A stretch of 64,000 bases of DNA. Origin: Sinohyriopsis cumingii. Taxonomy: Eukaryota; Mollusca; Bivalvia; Unionida; Unionidae. Numbering within the stretch: the stretch's first letter is position 1; the number at the start of each line of letters is the position of its first letter. The position numbers and the translations under genes are program-made. Under the pieces are notes generated by a model, which had not been told where the DNA came from, did no database searches, and saw only the letters and a list, made by a program, of their open reading frames with translations. Shown in pieces: positions 53,244 through 64,000 of this stretch. The stretch spans positions 151,254,053-151,318,052 of the forward strand of contig CM068825.1 of NCBI GenBank assembly GCA_028554795.2, written 5' to 3'.

Positions 53244-54426
53244 ATATACATATATACATATTTGAGTAACTATTCCCTAACAGCACTGTTGTTTTGCTTC
53301 CTACCAGCAAAATGTTTTTCGGCGTGTGTCACAATGATTTGGCGCTCGATCAAGCCCCTACTCTCCTATTTCGAAACTTGCAGAACATCATGCATGCTTG
53401 GACAATTATTTATCATTATATTGTGGGAATCTTTCTTTGACACTTACGTACGCCTCGCTGAACATGGAACTGATTTTTAAGACCATCTTAAGGTCCTTCA
53501 CACGGGACAGAAATATTGTTAAAATATTTCATGTATTGAATTACACGATAATTAAGGAGCACGTGGGTTATCATCAACTGAGATGACATTTAGAAATGCA
53601 CTGCATTCGAATACTTTTTATGGGAGAAAAGGTTACAAGAACTTCAATACATTCTATGTTTTTCCCGACATAATAATGAAATCTGTTTTCAACCAATTTA
53701 AAAATGGAAGCAATTATTCAATCGTCTCATAAGCAAAAATAAAAAGCCTAACATTCCGTCGAGTTTATTTACCTCTGAACAATTCGATTCCATACGTATT
53801 CAGCTATCTATACAAACCTCTCTGACATCCATCTAGCGTTCACATCTGATAGCGAACAAAGAACGTCTTTCTCAAGTCAGTGTTATTGGCTGTATACTGT
53901 TCGTACTGGCAATATCGTGTTATTATTATACTTTCCTAGGGAACGGCCAAATATGCATGAAGCCAGTCAACAAATTAGGCGTTCCACAAATAATGGCTAA
54001 TATCTTTGTATATGTGCGACTAGTAGGCGCTTGATATTCGAAAGTGTAGGTTACTGCGGACTTTCATTTAATCCTATACAAACAAAACAATATACCTATG
54101 TCCTGAGTACGGAAACAGATGTTGGTAGGCTTAATAAAATAAAAATCATATAAAGAGAAATTATTTCTTTGTACACAAAAACATTATGGGCCGTCTACCT
54201 TACTGGTATTTTAATAGGGAATATTTTACTTAATTGATTATTGTAAGGAACGTACAACCCTTGCATCTTTTAAAAATTCATTTTAGCACACAATATAATT
54301 AAATATTTGTCCGAAATCATCAAATTATGTAGTTCATGTATTGTATTGTACATACTGTGAGGATTATATATATTACTATACATTGACTCTGCGTGAGACG
54401 AGTTTTCCATCATGAATAAACAATGG

Positions 54427-54428
<2 letters not shown>
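52831..54428. other. AT-rich non-coding DNA with (CT)n
   Basis: (CT)n at 53205-53240. No gene is recognised. Confidence 0.5.
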
Positions 54429-54465
<37 letters not shown>

Positions 54466-54540
54466 CGAATAATAACAATAATAAGAAGATGATGATGATG
54501 ATGATGGTGATAATGATGACGATGATGATGATGATTATTA
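54429..54540. repeat. (AAT)n and (GAT)n microsatellites
   Basis: AAT units followed by degenerate AAC/AAG and GAT units. Overlapping frames are artefacts. Confidence 0.95.
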
Positions 54541-56274
54541 GTTGGCACTTCATATTAAACTTTCTCTTAACCGTTTTTTTTATACTATTAACGCTTAACT
54601 CGCGTAGACTGGATTTGTTTTATTCATTTTACCTCTGCTGCATAATTAATACTGCGAAATAACGACTGCTTGTGATAGAAAATGAATTTTAGGCACGCAC
54701 AGACACCCAAAAAAAGACCGGGTGGGTTGCTTGTGTTTTAGAGTTTGCAAAGCAGAAATAAATAATTGTGATAAAAATGACGTGTTTTATTTGACCTTAG
54801 CTCAGGGTTTCCTCAAGTAGCGGTTACTTTGTGGGTCCCCGACCTCCAGTCATAAGAGAAGAGACGACGAAAACAAACTGTCTACACAAAACTAATTTTA
54901 TTAATGCGGCTAGGAGTCGCTAATACATACAGATATCATTAGAGCCTGTAAATACATATATTTAAGCACAATTCTACAGCAATGTATGTGTAAAGAAAAT
55001 TAGAAAGGAGCAATTGGATAGTCATGTAGTATTTTGAGGCCGATGTAGATGACTTTATTGTTATTCAACGACTTCAAATAGAAAATATTAACGGTGCAAA
55101 CAGTGCACCAGTGAGTGAGCACAGAAGACTTGCCACAGGAATATATGTCTTATATTGTGCATGTAGGAAGGAGGAGATAGAATGCACGATACTAAAAAAT
55201 GGAAGTGCAGTCAAATCTGATACCTTTACTAATGATTTTACAGCAGTATAAAGTGCACACATTACAAATATCCGCTATCCAGAAGATGCACAATCCAGAC
55301 ATGAGGGAAAGGATCCCTCAAGAGCGCCCTCATTCGCTGCAGACGCGTTGGTTCCGACGCCTTGATCCCTGACCAGAAAAATCCCTATCGTCCTCCGAGC
55401 CAACGTCACCGTCGACAGCAGCACATGTTATACGAAACCTCAATGAGTACTACGATTCCGCATCCTAGCGAGAAACTTAAAATATGACTTGAGCTGTGTA
55501 TTACACGAGCCCTGGTCAATTATCCATACAATGATATACATTACGCATGCAGGCACGTGAAATTGCTCGTTACGTATTAAATCATTTCATCGGAATATTA
55601 TTATAATAACCAAATTCATACATGAATCTGTGTCCGGCTAGAACAATGTCACAAAATTAGAATAAAAAGAAACTATTTTTCTCATCTTTTAATGCATGCA
55701 ACGTATAAGTAAATTCAAATCGTCTGTTCATTTTTAAAACGGCTAATTTGAAAACAGACGATCTGTAAAATTTAAAATAAGTAACGGAATATAAAGTTTA
55801 CAGAACGATTCCATCACATTTAATCCAATAAGGATAGAAAAATCAAGTTTATATTTCATATATCCCTGCAGCTGAAGATTGCTCCAGTAAAGTAGACAGC
55901 TTCCTGAAAAGGCCTTTTCATGTTGTGATAATACTGTCTGACTCGAATATATAATAACCCTGGTAATGGTTCCATTGACAACCAGAGAGTTTAAAACAAT
56001 CGGTTGTCTCATTGCAAGCACTTTGCTCGTGCAGCATTGGGGCGAACCGAATTCAAAACTTAAAACTTAAATAAACCATTCTCAGATAATTCTGAAAGCG
56101 GAAACGAAACCATAACACGTTTAAGTTGAAGTATAATGCATAATATTAATTACACAAGATGCAGTGACATTATTCAATCAGCTTTAAAGTATACGTTTTG
56201 ATTCATAATGTAAGTAAATATTGCAAAGTTGCATTGTTCAAAGATAATGCAGTCCAATAAAAAAAAATCCTGCA
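54541..56274. other. AT-rich non-coding DNA
   Basis: No gene or repeat family is recognised. Confidence 0.4.
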
Positions 56275-57720
56275 CAAATGGTCACACATGTATAGATGTT
56301 TTAAGACATTTCATAAGACACACATGTATAGATGTTTTACGACATATTTGATAATACACACATGTATATAGGTTTTAATACATATTTGATAAGACACCCA
56401 TGTATATATGTTTTAATACATATTTAATAAGACACACATGTATACATGTTTTAATACATGTTTGATAATACACACATGTATATATGTTTTAATACATATT
56501 TGATAAGACACACATGTATACATGTTTTAATACATATTTGATAATACACACATGTATATATGTTTTGATACATATTTGATAAGACATACATGTATACATG
56601 TTTTAATACATATTTGATAAGACACACATGTATACATGTTTTAATACATGTTTGATAAGACACCCATGTATATATGTTTTAATACATATTTGATAAGACA
56701 CACATGTATACATGTTTTAATACATGTTTGATAAGACACCCATGTATATATGTTTTAATACATATTTAATAAGACACACATGTATACATGTTTTAATACA
56801 TGTTTGATAATACACACATGTATACATGTTTTAATACATATTTGATAAGACACCCATGTATATATGTTTTAATACATATTTAATAAGACACACATGTATA
56901 CATGTTTTAATACATGTTTGATAAGACACCCATGTATATATGTTTTAATACATATTTAATAAGACACACATGTATACATGTTTTAATACATGTTTGAGAA
57001 GACACTCATGTATAGCAGTTTTAATATCTGTTTGATAAAACACACATATATAGAAGTTTTAAGACATATTTGATAATACACACATCTATAAAGGTTTTAA
57101 TACATATTTGATTAGACACACATGTATAAATGTTTTAATACATGTGTGATAGGACACACATGTAGATATGTTTTAATACATATTTGATAAGACACACATG
57201 TATATAGATAGCAATACATATTTGAAATGACACACATGTATAGATGCTTTAAGACATATTTGATGATACACACATGTATATAGGTTTTAATACATATTTG
57301 ATAAGTCACACATGAATAGATGTTTTAATACATGTTTGATAAGACACACATATATATAGGTTTTAATACATATTTGATAAGATACACATGTATAGATGTT
57401 TTAATATATGTTTGATAAGACACACATGTAGATACGTTTTAATACATTTTTGATAAGACACACATGTATAGATGTTTTACTACATATTTGATAAGACACA
57501 CATGTATATATGTTTTAATACATATTTGAAAAGACATACATGTATAGATGTTTAAAGACATTTGATAAGACACACATGTATAGATGTTTTAAGACATATT
57601 TGATAATAAACACATGTATATGTTTTATTACATGTTTGATAAGACAGACATGTAGATACGTTTTAATACATATTTGATATCGTTTAATACATGCTTGATA
57701 ACACACATATATAGATGTTT
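56275..57720. repeat. ~38-41-bp minisatellite, about 36 copies
   Basis: The unit is GACACACATGTATACATGTT then TTAATACATATTTGATAA. Variants TATATATG, TATAGATG and CCCATG recur in blocks, so parts of the array spread as multi-unit copies. Confidence 0.95.
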
Positions 57721-57724
57721 TAAT

Positions 57725-57730
<6 letters not shown>

Positions 57731-57811
<81 letters not shown>
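57731..57811. repeat. (TA)n microsatellite
   Basis: About 40 TA units interrupting the end of the minisatellite. Confidence 0.95.
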
Positions 57812-57814
<3 letters not shown>

Positions 57815-58744
57815 ATAAGATACCTTAATACATATTTGAAAAGACTAATAAATTAAAGCTTCACATATTCCATTCCTTTTTCCTTTAAAACAAAGTATGA
57901 GAAAGACTTCGATTTCATTAAAGTACCTGAAATGTCACAACTATTGTTTATATAGTCATTTACATAAACATGACATACAGGGTTGTCCGCATCTAAGAAC
58001 TGTACATATATTGTTATGTTTCTGCTTATTTGTGTATTTCTATCTGTCAGTTGAAATGTCTCCTTGTGTGTAACATGTTTCTTTATGAACATATTTAAAA
58101 TCAATAACAACAGCTCTGTACAAAATAATAGTTGTACTTTTGCGTGTCGGAAAAAGGAAGAGAGACAGAGACATGCAGACAGACATAGAAAAACAGAGAA
58201 ATAGACTGTATTTTCATGAGCCAAAATTATATATTTAGTACGGCCAGAATAACCGACTCATCTCAGACTTGACTAGATGTTAATATGTTATATTATAGAT
58301 GTAAAATTGCAACTTGGAGGAGAATATAGAATATCAGGGCAGCGAATCCAGCAATCCTTCACACACACACACACACACACACACACCTGGCACTTCGATT
58401 GCTCTCGTTGTTGATCAAAACCATGATTACGTTAACGTCGCTTGCAGATAATTTGCACGTATTTCTATGCGAATGTCGGAAAAAACAGCGTCAGTGGGCT
58501 TGGTTAAATTAATTATCTTTCTTTAAAAAGCATGGGTAATAGGTCCTGACCAATCAGATTGCTACAAATCGTAACGAGGAAACAAAATTTTAAATTATTT
58601 TGTATTAAGACACCAAAGGCTTAAATAATGACTAGAAAAAAACTTAGTACATTTAAAATTCAAACCAACTTGATTAGACTTTGCCTCCATTATACATCTT
58701 GCATGCAAGAGAAATACATTAATCGCTCGAACAAAATCCCAAGA
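57812..58744. other. AT-rich non-coding DNA with (CA)n
   Basis: (CA)n at 58361-58387. The 123-residue minus-strand frame at 57853-58224 is unassigned. Confidence 0.4.
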
Positions 58745-59801
58745 AATGGCAACAAAATAAAATAAAATAATAATAATAATGAGGACTTTGTATAGCGCCT
58801 AATCTTTAGAAGCTCTAAGCGCTTTACAACATTAGACAACACCTATAAGATAACAAAAAACATATAATGATATGATTACAAAAACAAGCACCATGAAATT
58901 GGAAAACATTAAAAACATGCTGAGAATATTTAAGGTAGGAAACATTATTAGGTCTTTAAGTTTGTTCTTGCAGTCGAAATAAGTAGTTTTGAGAGCCTTC
59001 TTGAATGTGATCACTGTGTCTTTGTCGCTAAGTTCAGTGGGCAATTCATTCCACGTTGCTGGGCCCTGGTATGCAAAATAACGCTGTCCATATGACTTTG
59101 TTTTCATACTTGGAATAATGAGTATACGATTGTCAGAAGAGGAGCGTAAGTATTTTGCTGGTGTGTACACATGGGTGAGATCGGATAGGTATGTTGGACT
59201 AGAGTCCGACAGTGAAACGTAGCACAGAGAACAAATTTTGTGTTTGATTCTGGATCGAATGGATAGCCAGTGTAGGGTACAGAACAGCGGGGAGGTATGC
59301 TCTGATCGTGGTACTCTAAGCATGATCCGAGCAGCTGTGTTTTGAACTTTTTGAAGTTTCTGGAGCAGATATTGAGATGAACCAGACAGAATTGAGTTAC
59401 AATAGTCCAGTCTTGAAAGCACTAGTGAACACACAAGTGTTTTAGTAGCATCAACTGAAAGATATTTGCGAATTGAGCTGATGCGTCTCAGCTCAAGATA
59501 TGCAGCCTTGCATATGTTCATGACATGTTGGTGCAATGTGAGAGTACTGTCCAGAGTAACACCTAGGATGAAGAGCTATGACACTTGAGAGCGATTGAGT
59601 GTACAGAATGAAGAGAACAGATCCAACAACAGACCCCTGTGGAACACCACAACATAGATCAACTGGGCTGGAGTGTATTATATTTGCAGATACAATTTGT
59701 GTCCTGTTGATTAAGGAGGACTTAAACCACAGTAAGGCTGTATCATGAATGCCAAATACATGCTTGAGACGGTAATAATAAAATAATCTAATTTTATTCA
59801 A
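58745..59801 (-). mobile_element. 5'-truncated non-LTR retrotransposon (CR1/L2-like LINE) 3' end
   Basis: Frame 59493-59801 encodes the RT segment CCGVPQGSVVGSVLFILYTQ. Frame 58832-59536 encodes the RT C-terminus: NICKAAYLELRRIS, LVLSRLDYCNSIL, KLQKVQNTAARIM, LHWLSIRSRIKHKI, TWNELPTELSD and TFKKALKTTYF. The region with the catalytic aspartate pair is missing between the two, so there is an internal deletion plus a frameshift. The 3' end (toward 58745) has GGCGCTATACAAAG followed by ATT units on the minus strand, a common LINE tail. Confidence 0.85.
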
Positions 59802-61501
59802 AATTTAGGCTGATTTGCTTCTTAAAATCTTTTACCTGTAATGCCAGAATTCCATGCTGCAATTTCATTGGCAGTTCAGGTTTTATATAGTGTGGAAGTT
59901 AGTTAAATATTTTACTTGTATTTTAATGTTTTCCTCATCAAGGACTTTGAGACTGACAGAAAACTGCGTTCTTGTCTTAATCAAGAACTGAACACGTGTC
60001 AGATTTCCGTGGAAATGATCTAAAATTAACGAAAACCGCTATTTTCGCGTAAAATACAGAAATCTTCAGGCACCAAATAGTTTCTAGTCATGTGACCTTC
60101 GTAGTAAACTTTTAATAGCAAAAGCACATGATTTTTCATATTGTTGGTCTGGTATGTTTCTTTTGCTTTCTGTTTATTTTGTTTTTGTTTATTGTCTCGT
60201 TTTTTTGCTTTTTGGCGCGTGTTTTTGTTTTGTTTGTTTTGGTTTTATTTTGTTTGATTTCTGGTTGTTTTAATACTACTGTGGTTTTGCAACGTATTGA
60301 TTGGCTTGTTGATTTAAGTTAAACGGCACTCTTAGTACATTAATTAGCATTTCTAAAAAGTATAAGCTAATCGAAAAAAAACATTCTAGAATGATCTAAT
60401 GAGCCTTGTTTACTTATAACACATTATCCTGTAAAAATTCACCTAGAAAATTCGAAAAACCCGAAAAAAGTCATCATATTTAGTCCTTCTTTACCTCAGT
60501 AATAATCCTGATATTAAGCTCATACACACAGAGAGTGTATGCAGGAAGTATGTGTGAGTCAAGCATGTGTGTCCGATACTCGATTGGCACAACACCACTT
60601 CATCTCTATGATTTTTTTATGCTACGGACTACACTCTCAACAGTGGGTTAGATATTCTTAAAATTTGTGTGTGGAGTTTTCGTTACACATATTTTTCCAA
60701 GAGTAACAAAGACACTAATTTATGCCATATTTGTAGTCGATATATGGAATATTTCGTTGGGAAGTGGGTGACTGCAGATTTCGCTTCTTCCTGTACCATT
60801 CATTACCCTGTATTCCAATGTGACCAGGCAGACAACAGCAGTGGCTTACTAACTGGGAGCAGACGGGATGGTTGCCCCGGGAGCCAGATGTCTTTTGGCG
60901 CCAAAACCATGTGTGAGAGAGGTTCCCAGGACCTTAAACCCTTTGGGCCATCATTGTCGCCTCGGGCGCCATTTACCCTTATTACGCCACTGGACAACAG
61001 TAAAGAATACATTTCCAAGGTTGTATGAGTATGACATGTTTCTTTGATATCTGAGTTATTTAAGGGTTGTCAGATTTAAAATTGTGCAAGGCTTTCTATG
61101 TGGAAAAGGAATTACAATTTCTTTAAAATGTTTCAATGTAATTAATAGCTATTAGTACGGCTGTGCTTTTTCTCCATTAAGAGCGCGAATCAGAAACTTC
61201 TAAATATTAGTGCGATGGTCAACACAGTTCTTTATCTAAATGTTAAGTTTGCCAAATGGCAACTACAGTGCGTTATATTTGAGACATTGCATTGCAAACG
61301 CGTTCTTTTCAACATCTTAGCTGTATATTGAATTGTACTTGGAAATTATTATATATATAAATTAAGTTCAGACGAAAAGTCAATAGTTCATTGCTTTCCA
61401 TGTATGACTAGAGAAAATAACACAATCAATTTGACCCAATTCTTTTCTGCATGTTGCATACTGTAGTAATGTCTGCCTTATTTGCGTCTTTACTTGTTTC
61501 T
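59802..61501. other. AT-rich non-coding DNA
   Basis: A Cys- and Gly-containing frame at 60669-61028 overlaps GC-richer sequence (about 60830-61000) that may be a fragment of an unrecognised repeat. No gene is supported. Confidence 0.35.
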
Positions 61502-62435
61502 TGTGCTACGTATATCTGATTTAATTCATATTTATTTTAATTTAATTGTTTGTCAGTTTTAAATTTTTATTCCATTATATGCTATTATAATGTAAATTTA
61601 TTCACTGGAGTTGATATTTTTCCAGAAAATCAGCTGACCTGAATCATTCTTTCGTAAACACCAGGTGTTGACCTAGATCTGGACCTTGATTCAAAATTAG
61701 TAGCAACCACGTATATAAGTGATTGGTTGTTGTCGAGGTCATGATTAAAGATGTAAACAATTTTTTTTATATTCTCGGAGTAAAATCATTGGTCTAATCA
61801 AGGCCATATTCTGTGCACGTGATTTTTTTTATATGTAAACACGATCATGTGGCCATGTGTTTGGTAATTCCAGTTTTTCCATTACTGCGGATTTCTTAGT
61901 TTTAATAGAGATGCTTAGAGAAAGATTTCTCAGTTTTGGACTTTTTACACTGATGTCAAGTTATTTTGTTGTACCCAGATTTTGAGTTACAGTTTTCTTC
62001 AGATCAGTTGGATTTCAAAAGTATTACTTCTTTTTTCTCTGGAAATATTTTGAGGAGTACTCACACAGAAATTTTAGAAAGACATTGCTTACAAATTTAA
62101 TTTGGATTTCCAACACCGGAGCGTCATTATTTGTATTTCTACAAGGAAATATAGAACAATAACACAGTAAAGATTACAACATACGTCATCGTCTTCATCT
62201 TGGACTCGATTCAAACTTGAAATTATTAGAACATTTATTACTAGGACTTTTGCAATTAATTCGTGGATTATTCATAGATTATGTCTGTATTTGATTCTTG
62301 AAACCGTAAGGACTTCTCCTTTTTTTTCATTTTTACAGAATTTTTCCAGGGAAACAAACTATTTGTTAAATTTAAAAAAGCTTGTTGTTTTCACTCTTTT
62401 TGTGTTACTGTTTATTAGAGCCTAAACACGTAATA
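61502..62435 (+). repeat. 5' LTR of Gmr1-like copy 2
   Basis: Starts TGTGCTACGTATATCTGATT, ends CCTAAACACGTAATA, about 934 bases. Aligns by eye with 24456-25445. Confidence 0.75.
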
Positions 62436-62442
62436 TATAAAT

Positions 62443-62460
62443 TGGGCGCTTGTCCTTGGA
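62443..62460 (+). promoter_or_regulatory. primer binding site, tRNA-Pro-like
   Basis: TGGGCGCTTGTCCTTGGA lies seven bases after the LTR end. It differs at four positions from the tRNA-Pro primer site known from gammaretroviruses (TGGGGGCTCGTCCGGGAT), counting the last base as matching only in part. Confidence 0.6.
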
Positions 62461-62559
62461 ATTTTTTATTTTGGCTAAAATATTTGAGAAAACATTGGGT
62501 TTTCTAAAATTTTAATTCCCTATGTTTTTGAAATCTTTAGTGAGATTGACAAGCTTGTT

Positions 62560-63690
62560 CTAAAATGTCATCAAAAGTGGAAATCTTACTTTAAAATCCT
62601 ACCCAGGAACAATTGAATCTTTTCAAAAACGATGATTTGATTCAATTTGCCAAAAAATGCTACCTTTCTGAAGTAAAGGCTTCCTTAACGAAACAAGATA
62701 TAAGACATATTTTGGTTCAGTATTTGGTAGAAAAGAATGTTTAGGATAAAAGTGCTTTGGTTTCAGTCAGTAAGTCTGTATCAGACACTGACACAAAAAT
62801 GAAGGAATTAGAATTAAAATACAAGATGGAATAGGATAAAAAGAAGAACAAATGCAAATGTAGATGCAATTGAAAAAAGAAAAAGAACAAATTAAATTGG
62901 ATAAAGAGAAAGAACAAATAAAATTAGAGAAAGAGAAAGAACAAATGAAATTGGAGAAAGAAAAAGAACAAATGCAATTACAAGCAGAAGAAGAAAAAAG
63001 AAAGACCAATGCAAGAAAAACAAATGCAATTACAATTTGAAAAAGGGGAGAAAGAGACAGGCAAGAGAGAAAGAAAATCAATTGCTGTTATATAAGGATG
63101 AAAGAGAGAAAGAAAGACAAATGCAGTTACAAAAAGAACAAATACAGTTGCAGAAAGAGCAAATACATTTACAGTTGGAGAAAGAGAAGCAAGAGAGGGA
63201 ATATCAATGTAGAATGAAAAGAAATGGAACTTGCAAGCACATCCATAATTCAAATCCAAGTTTAAGTTTTGATCTTGCAAGAATATTAGATTAGTGCCCC
63301 CTTTAATTCATAAAGTTCCTTTTGCACAAAAGACTTCTATTCAACAGTCTTTTGGCAGAAAACTATTTCAGCCTAATGCAAGCCCTTCTAAAACTCAAAC
63401 TGGCACAACTTCTAAAAACGAACCTCGGAGATGCTTGATTCAGAATCCTTACCCCTTTCTACGTGTATCTATTGAAAGAAAAAAGGACAAGTTATTTCTG
63501 GTTGCTACAAATTTAAAAATAGACATCAGAATCAAGACAGACCAATTCCAAATGCTCTTATTTCTAAGAGGTCAATGTCACGGCAATGTATTGAAATCAA
63601 TACATTCGTTGAGTCTAACAAACCCCAGTTTGATTTTATTATGGAGAATTATGAACTATATTCATATCGAAGGGTCCTATATCACTCTTG
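62560..63690 (+). pseudogene. gag of copy 2: N-terminal domain, charged coiled coil, deleted middle
   Basis: It starts near 62590 with EQLNLFKNDDLIQFAKKCYL. A long Lys/Glu/Gln region follows (62780-63200, repeats such as EKEKEQMKLEKEKEQ), broken by stops and frameshifts. DLARILD near 63280 is joined directly to a VPF..KTSIQQSFGRK segment that in copy 1 follows the LFDRWC domain, so the capsid-like middle is deleted. The product would have formed the retroelement particle. Confidence 0.6.
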
Positions 63691-64000
63691 GGTGATTCAG
63701 CCAATCCTATCCCTATTAAAATTGTAAGGGACACAGGAGCTTCTCGGAGTATTTTATTGTCAGGTACGTTACCTTTTTCGGATAAGTCTTCTTCTAATGA
63801 CAGTGTTCTTATTCAGGGAGAAGAGTGCGGCTTTGTTTTTGTTCCTCTTCATTGTGTAAATTTGTCATCAGAGTTAGTATCAGGTCCCGTGACAGTCAGA
63901 ACGGTCCTGTTTTACGCGTTGAGGGCATTCATTTATTACTAGGCAACGACCTAGCTGAAAGCCAAGGTTGTGGTTAATCCACGTGTCACTGACAAACCTT
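63690..64000 (+). pseudogene. aspartic protease of copy 2, cut by the window edge
   Basis: Frame 63688-63942 has ANPIPIKIVRDTGASRSILL, with the catalytic DTGAS intact, and SELVSGPVTVRTVLF. A frameshift follows near 63930, since the next segment matching copy 1 (NDLAG, VNPRVTDKP) is in another frame. The rest of pol is outside the window. Confidence 0.75.

Larger units (their letters stand above)
61502..64000 (+). mobile_element. Gmr1-like Ty3/Gypsy LTR retrotransposon, copy 2 (5' part)
   Basis: 5' LTR, primer site, gag and protease are present in order, and the element runs off the window edge. It is the same family as copy 1 (shared LTR, gag and linker sequence). Gag lacks its middle portion and has stops, so this copy is defective. 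Confidence 0.85.

Noticed and set aside
56275-57720. Possible CRISPR-like or protein-repeat locus
   Set aside because: No unique spacers; the units are contiguous and AT-rich.

Overview
The window looks like nuclear DNA of a lophotrochozoan animal, most probably a mollusc. By eye it is AT-rich, gene-poor and crowded with microsatellites, minisatellites, two families of tRNA-derived SINE, Ty3/Gypsy LTR elements, a LINE tail and several decayed Polinton/Maverick-type DNA polymerases. I found no convincing host gene and no genuine tRNA or rRNA gene. The clade is inferred from repeat types and cannot be proved from the sequence alone.

Positions 1 to about 9,600 are quite different. This stretch is denser in coding sequence, looks GC-richer, and runs entirely on the plus strand. 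It is the right-hand part of an endogenous Maverick/Polinton or adintovirus-like element that starts before the window. Its structural module is almost intact: a pX-like basic protein, a basic protein with a lysine/glutamate-rich tail, a retroviral-type integrase with a C-terminal chromodomain, a two-helix membrane protein, a penton-like protein, a pVI/pX-like core protein, a hexon-like major capsid protein of the F54H12.2-like family, a Cys/His protein, and an adenain-type cysteine protease. The genes are 3 to 50 bases apart or overlap, and an AATAAA at 7,054 follows the last one.

The part I consider most novel follows at 7,180-9,360. Three tandem cassettes each have a near-identical GC-rich promoter box exactly 10 bp before a TATA-like element, a small charged coiled-coil-type ORF, and a 3' end that matches the metazoan replication-dependent histone mRNA stem-loop (6-bp stem, TTTC loop). 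Each stem-loop is followed by a purine-rich element resembling the U7-binding histone downstream element. If real, these viral mRNAs end like histone mRNAs, without poly(A), which would tie their expression to S phase. Five copies of a roughly 45-bp repeat (TTGACGCTAA core) close the element.

From 9.6 to 64 kb the layout is: a decayed family-B DNA polymerase on the minus strand (13.4-14.5 kb); a SINE with an 11-bp target-site duplication (18.8 kb) and a second SINE family (19.5 kb); a decayed Gmr1-like Ty3/Gypsy element whose integrase precedes its reverse transcriptase (20.8-25.4 kb); a 4.1-kb element with about 0.9-kb terminal inverted repeats and a broken polymerase (29.1-33.3 kb); minisatellites at 35.7, 36.6, 38.0-40.5, 42.8-44.1, 45.9-46.4, 49.2-50.3, 52.5 and 56.3-57.7 kb; a foldback element inside one of these arrays (49.3-50.0 kb); a solo LTR (47.7-48.6 kb); a 5'-truncated LINE (58.7-59.8 kb, minus); and the 5' end of a second LTR element with a tRNA-Pro-like primer site (61.5 kb to the end).
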